A DNA stretch of 64,000 bases from Sphaerisporangium rubeum (GCF_014207705.1 NZ_JACHIU010000001.1:6626501-6690500), one strand, 5' to 3'; shown: positions 24,800 through 33,990, counted from the stretch's first letter. Made by a program: numbers and translations. The notes: generated by a model not told the origin, from the sequence alone.

Positions 24800-24812
24800 G
24801 GGGCGGAGCCCC
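24800..24812. repeat. Right copy of the 13-bp target duplication
   Basis: Same GGGGCGGAGCCCC as at 23281-23293. Beyond it, 24813-24945 shows no gene; it holds a small hairpin-like GGCGCTCTGGCGCC stretch and ends at the tatB stop. Confidence 0.85.
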
Positions 24813-24945
24813 CTGGGAGAACACAGCCCGAGCCGGAAGGCGCTCTGGCGCCTGGAGGGGAGGACCGCGACGTGAGGCGGAAGGCATCGCGGTGGTCACA
24901 TGAGACGGCGCGGTGGCCGCTACAGACGGCGGAGAAGAAGTTCGG

Positions 24946-25326
24946 TCAGGTGGCTTCGGGGTCGTAGGGGGGGACTTCGCCGTAGCCGAGTTCGGGGGTG
25001 GGGGTGGTGGTGGCGTAGGCGGGTTCGTGGTCGTTTATCAGGGGCTGGGGGTCTTGGGAGCCCGGGGTGCGGTTCCAGTCGTCTTCGAGGTCGGAGAGCA
25101 GGTGTTTGCGGACGAAGTTCTTGGGGTGGAGGTCGGTCGGGTCGAAGTTGGCGAACTCCGGGCCCAGGTTGTCCTGGAGGTCGTTGCGTGCGTTGGTGGC
25201 CATCTGGCGGATCTGGCGTAGGGCACGGCCTGCCTGCGCGGCGGCTTGGGGAAGTTTCTCTGGGCCTAGTACCAGTAGTGCGATGACTACCAGGGCCAAG
25301 ACTTCAGCCCAGCCGAGTCCGAACAC
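24946..25326 (-). CDS. tatB: Twin-arginine translocase subunit TatB
   Basis: A 126-residue TatB. It starts VFGLGWAEVLALVVIALLVL with the single N-terminal membrane helix, then GPEKLPQAAAQAGRALRQIR, the FGP-type hinge and amphipathic helix, and a charged tail ending PPYDPEAT. With TatA and TatC it moves folded proteins across the membrane. The GTG at 25324-25326 has GAGGAG at good spacing on this strand. It lies downstream of htrA, as in the M. tuberculosis sigE locus. A Tat substrate, the sulfatase at 38967, is in this window. Confidence 0.93.
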   Translation of the reverse strand: MFGLGWAEVLALVVIALLVLGPEKLPQAAAQAGRALRQIRQMATNARNDLQDNLGPEFANFDPTDLHPKNFVRKHLLSDLEDDWNRTPGSQDPQPLINDHEPAYATTTPTPELGYGEVPPYDPEAT

Positions 25327-25856
25327 CGCATGCTCCTCGTGTCTTGCGCACCGGCGTCTCGCCGGGGCAACACCCAGACTAATGTGCCCGGACGGCGGGA
25401 GCGCCATGTGGTGTTTATGTCCGGTTCAGGATGGGTGGTGGGGACGCGTGGGACGAGGCCGGTGAAGGTTCGTCCTGGACCGGACCGTGGGGCTGAACTG
25501 TGGGGCTGATGGGTCCGACCCCGTGGTCGCTCGCCGTGGTGTCGGCGGCACAGACGGCCTGCCTGGGGCTCGGCCGCCGGCCACACCGCGCCGGGGTCAC
25601 CGGCCTCGCGTCTCTGGGACGCCGCCGGGGTCCGGGCCGGTGGGAAACTCGGGGACGAGGTGCGATGCGACGTCCGGTGCGCCTGCCGCCGGGGTCCGGG
25701 CCGGTGGCGTACGCGGACCCCGGGTCCGGGGTGGTGCGTGGACCCGGGTCCGGGGTGGTGCGTGGACCCGGATCCGGGGTGGTGCGTGGCCCGGGGTCCG
25801 GGGTGGGGAGTGGACCCCGGGTCCGGTTCGGTGCGTGGGCCCGGGGTCGGGGTGGG
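25327..25856. other. Long spacer between htrA and tatB
   Basis: About 530 bases without a supported gene, extremely G-rich on the plus strand in its left half. It contains the 24-bp tandem repeat at 25704-25851. Promoter elements for tatB are expected near 25340-25420, where GC content drops slightly. Confidence 0.5.
25704..25851. repeat. Degenerate 24-bp tandem repeat downstream of htrA
   Basis: Three near-identical 24-bp units (25731, 25755, 25779; core GTGGTGCGTGG followed by CCC/GGG blocks) are flanked by one degenerate 27-bp unit on the left and two diverged units on the right. The repeats begin right after the htrA stop and contain several self-complementary GGACCC/GGGTCC pairs. Confidence 0.7.
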
Positions 25857-27662
25857 TCAGGAGGGTTGGGGGGTGGGGACGGAGACGGCGTCTACGGTGA
25901 GGCTGGTGGTTCGGGTTTCGCCGTTGCGCTGGTACTTGACGTTGATCTTGGTGCCGGGGGCCTTGCTGCGGACGGTGACGATCAGCTCGCTGGGCTGGGT
26001 CATGGGGTTGCCGTCGATCTCCAGGATGATGTCACCGGCTTTCAGGCCGGCCTTGTCGGCGGGGCCGCCGGGGATGACGGGTTCCTGGCCGGCGACGGCC
26101 TCGGTGGCGATGCGGACGCCTTCGCCCTGGTAGTTCTCGTCGAGCTGGACACCGATGCGGGACTTCTTGGCGGTGCCGGTGGTGATGAGCTCTTCGGCGA
26201 TGCGGCGCACGTGGTTGATCGGGATGGAGAAGCCGAGGCCGATGCTGCCGCTCTGGCCGCCGCCGAGGGAGCCGCCGAGGGTGGCGATCGCGGAGTTGAC
26301 GCCGATGACCTCGCCTGCGCCGTTCACCAGAGGGCCGCCGGAGTTGCCGGGGTTGATGGCGGCGTCGGTCTGGATGGCGTTGATGAACGACGACTCCGAG
26401 CCGCCTTCGCCGCCGGCGGTGACCGGACGGTTCAGCGAGCTGATGATGCCGGTGGTGACGGTGCCGGTGAGGCCGAGCGGCGAGCCGATGGCGATCACGG
26501 GGTCGCCGACGACGACCTTGTCGGAGTTGCCGAGCACGATCTCGGGTGCGCCGAAGGTCGTGTCGGGCTTGACCACCGCGATGTCGGAACTCGGGTCGCG
26601 GCCGACGATGCGTCCCTGCGTGGACTTCTTGCTGCTGAAGGTCACCTTGATGGTGCCGGTCGAGGAGGCGGCGGCCACCACGTGGTTGTTGGTGACGATG
26701 TAGCCACCCTTGATCAGGAAGCCGGAGCCGGTGCCGGCTTCGCTGTTGCCTCGCACGTCGAGCGACACGACGCTCGGCAGCACCTTGGCCGCGACACCGG
26801 CCACCGAGTCGGGGGCCCGGTTGACGATGGCGCCGGTCGGCGTGCCGAGGGAGTACGAAGGGTCACGGCCGGGGCCGTCGCCGCGGGTCAGCAGGTAGGT
26901 GCCGAGGCTGCCGGCGGTGGAGGCGATGAGCGCGATCACCACGGCGAACGCGGCGAGCGTGCCGGTGCGCGGGCCGCGCGGGGCCGGGCCGGCGCTCTGA
27001 CCCGGAGGAAGCCCCGGGCCCATGCCACCCGGCTCGCCGAAGGGACGGCTGCCCGGAGGCGGCGGAGCCCAGCCACGGCCCATGCCGGACGCGGCGCGCG
27101 GCGGCGGCGGGCCGAAGGAGGAGGTGTCGGACGGGGAGGAGAAGACGTCGGTGGAGCCGTACGTCTCGGTGCGGCCCCCGTAGGACGACGAGCCGCCGAG
27201 GCCGTCACCTCGCGACGCCGGGTAGGACGGCGGCACCTGGTGCGCGCCGGTGGTGTAGGCGCCGTACGGGTCGGAGGAGCGGCCCTGGCCGCCGTACGGG
27301 TCGGACAAGTGGCCCTGACCGCCGTACGGGTCGCCGGAGCGGCCGTAGGTGTCCTGGCCGCCGCTCGGGTAGGACGGCAGCGGGCCGCCGGCGGGGTTGC
27401 CCCACGAGCCCCGGTCGTCCGAGCCGGCGAGCCTCTCCGGCGGCGTGGCGTACGACCCCGTGCTGAACAGGTCGTCGGAGTAGGAGCCGGTACCGGAGCG
27501 ACCCGCGGGGGTGGCCCGCTCGGACACCACCTGGTCGGCCGGCAGGAAACCCGGACGCGCGGTTCGATCGCCGTCCCCGGCGGGCTGCGTCTCGCCGCCC
27601 CCCGAGCGGTGCGATGGACCGGCCACGTCCTCGTCCTCGAAGGCACGTGTGTCGTCGCTCAT
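25857..27662 (-). CDS. htrA: HtrA/DegP-like membrane serine protease
   Basis: A 601-residue trypsin-fold protease with PDZ domain. The disordered N-terminal 230 residues contain DPYGGQG repeats (about 111-134). One membrane helix follows (about 234-257). The protease has His327 (TNNHV), Asp360 (SSDIAVVK) and Ser441 (NPGNSGGPL). The PDZ domain is about 500-595 (GPADKAGLKAGDIILEIDG). It lies downstream of the sigE-rseA pair, as in mycobacteria, where HtrA takes part in the envelope stress response. The ATG at 27660-27662 is used. A terminator hairpin at 27785-27816 separates it from rseA, so it probably has its own promoter. Confidence 0.95.
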   Translation of the reverse strand: MSDDTRAFEDEDVAGPSHRSGGGETQPAGDGDRTARPGFLPADQVVSERATPAGRSGTGSYSDDLFSTGSYATPPERLAGSDDRGSWGNPAGGPLPSYPSGGQDTYGRSGDPYGGQGHLSDPYGGQGRSSDPYGAYTTGAHQVPPSYPASRGDGLGGSSSYGGRTETYGSTDVFSSPSDTSSFGPPPPRAASGMGRGWAPPPPGSRPFGEPGGMGPGLPPGQSAGPAPRGPRTGTLAAFAVVIALIASTAGSLGTYLLTRGDGPGRDPSYSLGTPTGAIVNRAPDSVAGVAAKVLPSVVSLDVRGNSEAGTGSGFLIKGGYIVTNNHVVAAASSTGTIKVTFSSKKSTQGRIVGRDPSSDIAVVKPDTTFGAPEIVLGNSDKVVVGDPVIAIGSPLGLTGTVTTGIISSLNRPVTAGGEGGSESSFINAIQTDAAINPGNSGGPLVNGAGEVIGVNSAIATLGGSLGGGQSGSIGLGFSIPINHVRRIAEELITTGTAKKSRIGVQLDENYQGEGVRIATEAVAGQEPVIPGGPADKAGLKAGDIILEIDGNPMTQPSELIVTVRSKAPGTKINVKYQRNGETRTTSLTVDAVSVPTPQPS

Positions 27663-27784
27663 CGATCGCTCACTCCCGGAACACAGTCGACTCGGCTACG
27701 CCAGATTTTCCGTGTGACCCCATACGCGGGGCGTAAACGCCAGGACAGACGCCCCATCCGATCGTATGCCCGCCGGGGAACGAA

Positions 27785-27816
27785 CGAGCCCCCGTCTGTG
27801 GACAGACGGGGGCTCG
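27785..27816. terminator. Strong hairpin between rseA and htrA
   Basis: A perfect 14-bp stem, CGAGCCCCCGTCTG and its complement, closed by TGGA, 21 bases after the rseA stop on the minus strand. Confidence 0.85.
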
Positions 27817-27837
27817 CAGGACGCCGGACGGCGACCG

Positions 27838-28368
27838 TCACGGGTGCGGGGTGGGTACTCCCGCGCGCCCGTGCCAGATGCCACCCGACGGGGTCGTGGT
27901 GGTCCTGTGCTGGTTGGCGAACATCTCGACCGGGGCCGCGGGACGGTTCTCCGGGCCACCGACCATGAACAACGTGCCGATGGCCACGGCCGCCGAGGCC
28001 ACCCCCACCGCGACGTACCCGGCTCTGCGGCCGGGACCGGTGCGGCCGGGGCCGCGCAGGGACGCGCCGCGCCGTGGCCGGTTGTCTGCCGGCGCGCCGG
28101 TCAGCGAATAAGAGGCAGGTGCCGGAAAGGGCCGCACTCTCGGCGGGAGCGGCCCCCCGGGCTCCGCCATGCGGAGCAGCGACGCCGTGAGGTCCCCCGG
28201 CATGCCGGGTGGCGGCAGGGAACGCAGGCGGCTCTTCAGCGCCCTTATCGCGTCGAGCTCCGCGCGGCAGTCGGCGCAGAAGGTCAGGTGCGCCAGCGCG
28301 CGCTCGCGCTCGGCGTGCCCGAGTTCACCGTCGACGAGCGCGGACGCGCGCTCTCCAAGATGACTCAT
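27838..28368 (-). CDS. rseA: Zinc-type anti-sigma factor (RseA-like)
   Basis: A 176-residue ZAS-family anti-sigma factor. His27, Cys31 and Cys34 form the HX3CX2C motif (HLTFCADC). The middle is a basic linker, and [20 protein letters not shown] near residues 110-130 may be a membrane segment. It presumably binds the sigma factor encoded upstream until stress releases it. Its ATG overlaps the sigE stop by three bases (ATGA-type coupling), which fixes both the start and the operon. It is followed by a strong terminator. Confidence 0.9.
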   Translation of the reverse strand: MSHLGERASALVDGELGHAERERALAHLTFCADCRAELDAIRALKSRLRSLPPPGMPGDLTASLLRMAEPGGPLPPRVRPFPAPASYSLTGAPADNRPRRGASLRGPGRTGPGRRAGYVAVGVASAAVAIGTLFMVGGPENRPAAPVEMFANQHRTTTTPSGGIWHGRAGVPTPHP

Positions 28369-29024
28369 GCTCCCTCCCTGGTTACGGTCGGGGGGAGTTC
28401 GTCGCGACGCGGCGCACGGTGTTCGAGCGCCTCGCGCAACTGACTGCGACCGCGATGGATTCGGCTGCGTACTGTGCCCAGCTTCACGCCGAGCGTCGCG
28501 GCGATCTCTTCGTAGGACAGGCCTTCGATGTCGCACAACACCACGGCGGCGCGGAACTCCGGCGCGAGCGCGTCGAGCGCCGCCTGGATGTCCGGCTCCA
28601 TGTACGCGTCGTCGAGCACCTGGGCCGGGGACGGCTCCCGCCCGCGCAGCCGCTCCGCGGCGTCGTCGGCGAGGCCCTCGAACCGGATGCGCTGCCTGCG
28701 GCGCGCCATGTCCAGGAAGAGGTTCGTCGTGATGCGGTGCAGCCACCCCTCGAACGTGCCGGGGGTGTAGCTGGACAGGGATCGGAAGACCCTGACGAAG
28801 ACCTCCTGAGTGAGGTCCTCGGCGTCGTGGACGTTGCCGGTCAAGCGGTACGCGAGGCGGTAGACGCGCGCCGAGTGCTCGCGGACGACCTCCTCCCATG
28901 TGGGAGGCTTCCAGTCCGCACCTGGCAGCCGGGGGTCACCCCCCGGGAACGCACTGTCGGGAGTATCGGTCTGGTGGTTATCGTCCACCAGGACTCCTCT
29001 CTCCGGGACCACCGCTACAGCCAT
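28365..29024 (-). CDS. sigE: ECF RNA polymerase sigma factor, SigE-like
   Basis: A group 4 sigma factor of about 219 residues. Region 2 is [20 protein letters not shown] plus [29 protein letters not shown] follows, and region 4 is [20 protein letters not shown] with [16 protein letters not shown]. The sequence is very close to what I recall of M. tuberculosis SigE. The ATG at 29022-29024 is used, though SigE proteins may have several starts; the frame is open to 29111. It is cotranscribed with rseA. The neighbours htrA, tatB and the divergent methyltransferase match the mycobacterial sigE locus, so an envelope-stress regulon is likely. Confidence 0.93.
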   Translation of the reverse strand: MAVAVVPERGVLVDDNHQTDTPDSAFPGGDPRLPGADWKPPTWEEVVREHSARVYRLAYRLTGNVHDAEDLTQEVFVRVFRSLSSYTPGTFEGWLHRITTNLFLDMARRRQRIRFEGLADDAAERLRGREPSPAQVLDDAYMEPDIQAALDALAPEFRAAVVLCDIEGLSYEEIAATLGVKLGTVRSRIHRGRSQLREALEHRAPRRDELPPTVTREGA

Positions 29025-29219
29025 AGTGCCTGCTTTCGTCCCTTCCCGCGTACCCGTGGGCCGATGCCTTCGGCCCATGTCTTGGAAACGTCCGTGGATG
29101 CCGTCGTACAAAGGTCATTCAAAGCGTGCAACGTACGCGATGTGGCGTGAGTTCCCGTTCGGGCCCGACTCCCCTAGGCTGCGACCAAAACGTGTCGCAA
29201 GAGCGGGAAGGAGAGGCCG

Positions 29220-29870
29220 ATGGCCCCGACACCGACCAGTCCGGTGCAGGCCACGCTGGCCTACGCCGAGGAGTTCCATACCGAGGACGAGATCCTGCTC
29301 GCCGCCAGGCGGTACGGCGCGGAGGTGGGGGCGGTCCCCATCCTGCCGGGCGGCGGTGCCGCTCTGTGTTTCCTGGCGACGGCGATCAGCGCGAGGTCGG
29401 TCGTCGAGATCGGCACCGGCTGCGGCGTGTCCGGGTTGTGGCTGCTGCGTGGCATGCGGCAGGACGGCACGCTGACCAGCGTCGACGTCGAGCCTGAGCA
29501 TCAGCGTCTGGCCAGGCAGGCGTTCACCGCGGCCGGGTTCTCCGGCAGCCGGGTACGGCTGATCAGCGGCCGGGCCCTGGACGTTCTGCCCCGGCTCGCC
29601 GACGGCGGCTACGACCTGGTGTTCTGCGACGCCGCCAAGCAGGAGTACGGCGACTACCTGGCCGAGGCGGTGCGCCTGCTGCGGCCCGGCGGCATCGTGG
29701 CGTTCGACAACGCCTTGTGGCACAACCGTGTCGCCGACCCGGCGCAGCGTGACCCGGACACGGTGGCGATCCGCGAGCTCGGCAAGTTGATCCGCGCCGA
29801 CGACCGCCTCCGTGCCCTGATGATCCCTCTCGGCGACGGCCTGCTGACCGCCGTGAAGATCTCCGACTGA
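29220..29870 (+). CDS. O-methyltransferase (class I SAM)
   Basis: A 216-residue enzyme of the catechol/caffeoyl-CoA O-methyltransferase type. The SAM motif is SVVEIGTGCGVSGLWLLRGM; VDVEPEHQRLARQAF, YDLVFCDAAKQEYGDYL and GGIVAFDNALWHNRV (metal-binding DN) follow. It starts at ATG 29220 after GGAG. It is divergent from sigE with a TAGGCT -10-like box at 29175-29180, and is positioned like Rv1220c next to M. tuberculosis sigE. The substrate is unknown. Confidence 0.92.
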   Translation: MAPTPTSPVQATLAYAEEFHTEDEILLAARRYGAEVGAVPILPGGGAALCFLATAISARSVVEIGTGCGVSGLWLLRGMRQDGTLTSVDVEPEHQRLARQAFTAAGFSGSRVRLISGRALDVLPRLADGGYDLVFCDAAKQEYGDYLAEAVRLLRPGGIVAFDNALWHNRVADPAQRDPDTVAIRELGKLIRADDRLRALMIPLGDGLLTAVKISD

Positions 29871-29874
29871 GGTC

Positions 29875-31314
29875 TCAGCCGGTCAGCCACTCAAGGAGCA
29901 GGCGGGTGCCGAAGCCGGTGGCCCCTTTGCTGTAGAGGCCGTCGTCGGCGGTGCTGCGCGCGACGCCGGCGATGTCCAGGTGGGCCCAGCGGCGGCCGCC
30001 GGTGAACTCGCGCAGGAACAGCGCCGCGGTGATCGCGCCGCCGCCGTACTTGCCTTCGGCGTCGATGTTGGACAGGTCGGCCACCGGGGAGTTGAGTGCC
30101 GCGCGGTAGTCGTCGATCAGCGGCATGTGCCACAGCCGGTCGCCGCCTCTTCCGCCGGCGGCCGTCAGCTCGTCGACCAGGTCCTCGTGTGCCGAGAAGA
30201 CCGCGCCGAGGTCGCGGCCGAGCGCGATGCCGATCGCGCCGGTCAGCGTGGCGATGTCGAGCACCGTGTCGGGTTCGAGCACCTCGTCGGCGTACGCCAG
30301 CGCGTCGGCCAGCACCAGCCGGCCCTCGGCGTCGGTGTTGAGCACCTCGACGGTCTTGCCGCCGTAGTGCCTGATCACGTCCCCCGGCCGTTGCGCCGAG
30401 CCGGACGGCATGTTCTCCGCCGCCGCGACCAGACCGGTGACGCGGGCCCGCGCGCCGAGGTCGCGCAACGCGCCGAGCACGGAGATGACCACGGCGCCAC
30501 CCGCCATGTCGGTCTTCATGAACTTCATGCCGTCGGTCGGCTTGAGCGACAGGCCGCCGCTGTCGAACGTGATGCCCTTGCCGACCAGCACGACGTGGGT
30601 GCCGTCGTGGTCGTCAGGCGTGTACGACAGCTCGATCATGCGGGGTGGGCTCACCGAGCCCTGGCCGACGGCGAGGATGCCGCCGAAGCCGCCGGCCACG
30701 AGGTCGGCGGGCTCCCAGACGCGGATGTCCAGGCCGGACCGCTCGGCCACCTCGGTGGCGCGCGCGGCCAGCCAGGCAGGGTTCTTCTCCGACGACGGCG
30801 TGTTGGCGAGGTCGCGGGTGAGCGCGGTGGCGCGGGCCGTCACCTCGGCTCTGCGCAGCGCGGACGCGGCCTGCTCGGGGCCGCGGACCTTGATCTCGGC
30901 CACCGCCTTGGCGCGCTCGGCCCCGACGCGGAAGGTGTAGCAGGCGAGCAGTGCTCCCTGCAGCATCGCCGTCCACCCCTCCTCGCCGGCGCCGCGCGGC
31001 AGCGTGAGGTCCAGGACCCGCCGGCCCTTGGCGCGGCGCGCGACCGCGGCGCCGGCCTTGCGCAGCGCGGCGGAGGAGAGGTCACCCACGCCGTACAGCA
31101 GCACGCGGCGCACGGCGTCGCCGTGGCTCACGGGGACCTCGATGATCTCGCCGGCGTCGCCCTTGGCGTCGTGGTGCACGAGCAGGGCCGGCACGGGGAC
31201 GGGGAGCGGCACGTCGACGGTCAGGTCACCGCCGAACGGCACGGCGGTCAGCTCGGCGTCGTCCTGGTCGCCGGACGCCGCCTCCGTCAGGCGGATCGCG
31301 GTCTCGATGGGCAT
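29875..31314 (-). CDS. pepA: Leucyl aminopeptidase (M17)
   Basis: A 479-residue cytosolic M17 metallo-aminopeptidase. The two-metal site is visible: Lys246 and Asp251 in VGKGITFDSGGLSLKP, KTDMAGGA, and the family signature NTDAEGRL at 326-333. The N-terminal 150 residues form the non-catalytic alpha/beta domain. These enzymes are hexameric and remove N-terminal residues from peptides. The ATG at 31312-31314 is used. It converges with the methyltransferase gene, four bases between stops. Confidence 0.95.
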   Translation of the reverse strand: MPIETAIRLTEAASGDQDDAELTAVPFGGDLTVDVPLPVPVPALLVHHDAKGDAGEIIEVPVSHGDAVRRVLLYGVGDLSSAALRKAGAAVARRAKGRRVLDLTLPRGAGEEGWTAMLQGALLACYTFRVGAERAKAVAEIKVRGPEQAASALRRAEVTARATALTRDLANTPSSEKNPAWLAARATEVAERSGLDIRVWEPADLVAGGFGGILAVGQGSVSPPRMIELSYTPDDHDGTHVVLVGKGITFDSGGLSLKPTDGMKFMKTDMAGGAVVISVLGALRDLGARARVTGLVAAAENMPSGSAQRPGDVIRHYGGKTVEVLNTDAEGRLVLADALAYADEVLEPDTVLDIATLTGAIGIALGRDLGAVFSAHEDLVDELTAAGGRGGDRLWHMPLIDDYRAALNSPVADLSNIDAEGKYGGGAITAALFLREFTGGRRWAHLDIAGVARSTADDGLYSKGATGFGTRLLLEWLTG

Positions 31315-31418
31315 GGTCTCCCCTGCCTGGATATGCGAGGGCCCCGGCTGGGGGGCACGCGGCCCGGCCGCCGGGGCCGTCGACTCGTCTGTGTCGAAGT
31401 GGGTGTGTCAGGGGTATG

Positions 31419-31586
31419 TCAGCCGACGACGTTCTTCAGAGCGTCGCCAAGGGCTCTGGCTTCATCCGGTGAAAGTTCGACGACGAGCCGGCCGCCACCC
31501 TCCAGAGGGACCCGCATGACAATGCCCCGTCCTTCCTTGGTGACCTCCAGCGGACCATCGCCGGTCCGCGGCTTCATCGCCGCCAT
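31419..31586 (-). CDS. DUF3117 family small protein
   Basis: A 55-residue protein, MAAMKPRTGDGPLEVTKEGR followed by GIVMRVPLEGGG, almost invariant in actinobacteria (as I recall it matches Rv1211 of M. tuberculosis). It starts at the ATG of 31584-31586 with AAGGGA upstream on this strand. A short beta-rich fold with a C-terminal helix (SPDEARALGDALK) is likely. The function is unknown despite the strong conservation. It lies upstream of pepA and could share its transcript. Confidence 0.92.
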   Translation of the reverse strand: MAAMKPRTGDGPLEVTKEGRGIVMRVPLEGGGRLVVELSPDEARALGDALKNVVG

Positions 31587-31765
31587 GCGTCTGTTCCCTT
31601 CCTGCCTCGGCCTGTGCGACGCCGAACACGCTCCTCGTATCCGGCCGCTCGCCGCTTTCACGTCTTCTGTGACGTCCTATTATCCCGCCTCGCGAGCGCG
31701 CATGGGTAACGATCTCCTCCCAGAATGCGTTGTCCGCGGCCCCCGCTCGGACGAGACTTGACTGT

Positions 31766-32554
31766 GTGAACGCCCGTGCCGCGCTATTCGATCTCTATGG
31801 AGACCATCTGCGAATCCGTTCCGGACGCGCGTCGGTGGCCGCTCTGGTGCGGCTGCTCGCGCCGCTCGACATCGCTCCGCCGGCGGTACGCACCGCGATC
31901 TCCCGCATGGTGCGTCAGGACTGGCTGACACCGGTACGGCTGCCGCAGGGGCCCGGATACGCGTTGACGCGCAAGTGCGCGCGGCGGCTGGACGAGACGG
32001 CGCTGCGGGTCTACCGCAGCGGCTCGGCGCCGTGGTCGGGACGCTGGCACGTGCTCGTCTTCCAGCCGGTGCGCGAACGCGGCCCACGCGAACGGCTCCG
32101 TGCCGACCTGTCGTTCCTCGGGTACGCGCCGCTGTCGGAGAACACCTGGATCGGTCCGCGGCCCTCCCCCGAGCTCGACGCGCTGCTGGAGGGCCAGGCC
32201 CTGTCCGCCGACCGGTTCGACAGCACCCTCGACGGCGATCCCCGTGCGCTCGTCGCGCGCGCGTGGGATCTGCACGCCATCGCGCACGCGTACGAGCAGT
32301 GGATGACGTCCGCCGCCGGCCTGATCGGCGAGCTGCCCCCCGCCGCCCCCGACGACCACGTGTTCGCCGTACGTAGCAGACTGGTCCACGGGTGGCGCAA
32401 CTTCCTGTTCCGCGACCCCGGACTGCCGCAGGAGCTGCTGCCGCCGGGGTGGCCGGGTGACAGGGCCCGCGCCTACTTCGAGCAGGAGGCCGCGCGGCTG
32501 CTGCCGGCGGCGGCCCGTTTCGTCGACCACAACCTGGACAAGGGAGTCCATTGA
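31766..32554 (+). CDS. PaaX-family transcriptional regulator
   Basis: A 262-residue PaaX-like repressor: N-terminal winged helix with ALFDLYGDHLRIRSGRASVA and PPAVRTAISRMVRQDWLTPV, then the PaaX C-domain with WHVLVFQPVRERGPRERLR, LSFLGYAPLSENTWIGPRP and a final FLFRDPGLPQELLPPGWPG. PaaX proteins repress phenylacetate catabolism and sense phenylacetyl-CoA. The GTG at 31766 is used. Its stop codon overlaps the enoyl-CoA hydratase start (TGATG), so the two are coupled. The full paa operon is not in this window. Confidence 0.92.
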   Translation: MNARAALFDLYGDHLRIRSGRASVAALVRLLAPLDIAPPAVRTAISRMVRQDWLTPVRLPQGPGYALTRKCARRLDETALRVYRSGSAPWSGRWHVLVFQPVRERGPRERLRADLSFLGYAPLSENTWIGPRPSPELDALLEGQALSADRFDSTLDGDPRALVARAWDLHAIAHAYEQWMTSAAGLIGELPPAAPDDHVFAVRSRLVHGWRNFLFRDPGLPQELLPPGWPGDRARAYFEQEAARLLPAAARFVDHNLDKGVH

Positions 32555-33396
32555 TGGATCAGCCATCCGCCACGTCACCGAGCCCCCTGTCGTCCACCGC
32601 CGACGTGCACGGCCACGACCATGTGGTGACCACCGTGGCGGACCAGGTGGCCACGATCACGCTGAACCGGCCCGAGGCCATGAACGCGCTGACCCTGGTG
32701 ATGAAGGCCGGGCTCCTTGAGGCGCTCGAACGGGTGAGGGACGACCACGGTGTGCGTGCCGTGCTGCTGACCGGCGCGGGGGGAGCGTTCTGCGTGGGTC
32801 AGGACCTGCGTGAGCATGCCGCGAACCTTGAGGCGGGGGTCGGGCTGGACGACACCGTGCGCTCGCACTACAACCCGATCGTCACGACCATCATGACCAT
32901 GGAGAAGCCGGTGGTGGCCGCCGTGAACGGCGTCGCGGCCGGCGCGGGTGCCTCACTGGCGTTCGCGTGCGACTTCCGCGTGGCGGCCGAGGAGGCCCGC
33001 TTTGTGACCGCGTTCGGCTCCATCGGCCTCGCCCCCGACTCCGGCGCGTCCTGGACGCTGCCGCGCCTGGTCGGCCCCGCCAAGGCCAGGGAGCTGCTGA
33101 TGCTGGGGGGTGAGGTGGACGCCGCCGAGGCCCTGAGGCTCGGTCTCGTCACCTCTGTCGTCCCCGGCGGGTCCGTGGCCGCGAGCGCGCGTGAACTGGC
33201 CGTACGGCTCGCTCAGGGCCCGACGCTGGCGTTCGGCGCCATCAAGCGGGCCCTGGACTTCTCGGCCGCGCACTCCCTCGAGGATTCCCTGGAGGTGGAG
33301 GCCGAGCTCCAGGACACCTGCGCCAAGAGCACCGACCACATCAGGGCCACCGAGGCCTTCCTGGCCAGGCGGGCCCCCGTCTTCGAGGGCCGCTGA
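32554..33396 (+). CDS. Enoyl-CoA hydratase/isomerase
   Basis: A 280-residue crotonase-fold enzyme: TITLNRPEAMNALTLVMKAG, then GAGGAFCVGQDL, the first oxyanion-hole and CoA segment, and GVAAGAGASLAFACDFRVA for the second. FGSIGLAPDSGASWTLPRLVG is typical of PaaG/PaaB-type isomerases, with Asp in the place of one Glu. A ribosome site GGGAG at 32542-32546 and overlap with PaaX fix the ATG at 32554. Coupling to PaaX suggests a step in phenylacetate or aromatic acyl-CoA degradation, but the substrate is not proven. Confidence 0.92.
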   Translation: MDQPSATSPSPLSSTADVHGHDHVVTTVADQVATITLNRPEAMNALTLVMKAGLLEALERVRDDHGVRAVLLTGAGGAFCVGQDLREHAANLEAGVGLDDTVRSHYNPIVTTIMTMEKPVVAAVNGVAAGAGASLAFACDFRVAAEEARFVTAFGSIGLAPDSGASWTLPRLVGPAKARELLMLGGEVDAAEALRLGLVTSVVPGGSVAASARELAVRLAQGPTLAFGAIKRALDFSAAHSLEDSLEVEAELQDTCAKSTDHIRATEAFLARRAPVFEGR

Positions 33397-33407
33397 CACC
33401 GGCGCGG

Positions 33408-33965
33408 CTACCGGGGCAGGCGGGTGCAGCAGGTGGCCAGGTGGTCGTTGACCAGGCCGATGGCCTGCATCATCGCGTAGGCCGTGGTGGGGCCGACGAA
33501 GCGGAAGCCGTTGCGTTTGAGCTCTTTGCTCAAGGCGGTGGAGGCCGGGGTCGTGGCGGGGACGTCGGCCGGGGTGGCGGGGACCGGGGAGGCGGGGTCG
33601 GCGTACCGCCAGACCAGGTCCGACAGCCCTCCTGGCAGGGCCTCGGCGGCGCGCGCGTTGGCGACCGCGGCTTCGATCTTGGCCCGGTTGCGCACGATGC
33701 CGGGGTCGGCGAGCAGGCGTGCCACGTCGTCCTCGCCGAACGCCGCCACGGCCGTGATGGAGAAACCGGCGAACGCGGCGCGGAAGTTCTCCCGTTTGCG
33801 CAGGATCGTGAGCCACGACAGCCCTGACTGGAAGGCCTCCAGGGTCAGGCGTTCGTACACCTGGTCGTCCCCGCGCACCGGCCGCCCCCACTCCTCGTCG
33901 TGGTAGCGGACGTAGTCAGGCGACCCGTTCGCCCAGCCGCAGCGGACGACCTCGATTTCTCCCAT
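33408..33965 (-). CDS. tag: DNA-3-methyladenine glycosylase I
   Basis: A 185-residue Tag-type base-excision enzyme. RCGWANGSPDYVRYHDEEWG is the family N-terminal motif, followed by LTLEAFQSGLSWLTILRKRENF and FRFVGPTTAYAMMQAIGLVNDH. The zinc site appears complete: RCGW near the N terminus, and H and C residues in NDHLATC. It removes 3-methyladenine from alkylated DNA. The ATG at 33963-33965 is used. It sits next to the DivIVA-like gene, as in M. tuberculosis (tagA, Rv1210, from memory). Confidence 0.95.
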   Translation of the reverse strand: MGEIEVVRCGWANGSPDYVRYHDEEWGRPVRGDDQVYERLTLEAFQSGLSWLTILRKRENFRAAFAGFSITAVAAFGEDDVARLLADPGIVRNRAKIEAAVANARAAEALPGGLSDLVWRYADPASPVPATPADVPATTPASTALSKELKRNGFRFVGPTTAYAMMQAIGLVNDHLATCCTRLPR

Positions 33966-33990
33966 GTCGGGTTACATCCTCGGTGAAGCT

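Noticed and set aside
25704-25851. Possible CRISPR array in the htrA-tatB spacer
   Set aside because: The 24-bp units are head to tail without unique spacers, and no cas genes are present.
25500-27968. 822-codon plus-strand open frame opposite htrA
   Set aside because: Low-complexity Gly/Ala/Asp translation complementary to htrA, which has full catalytic motifs on the other strand.
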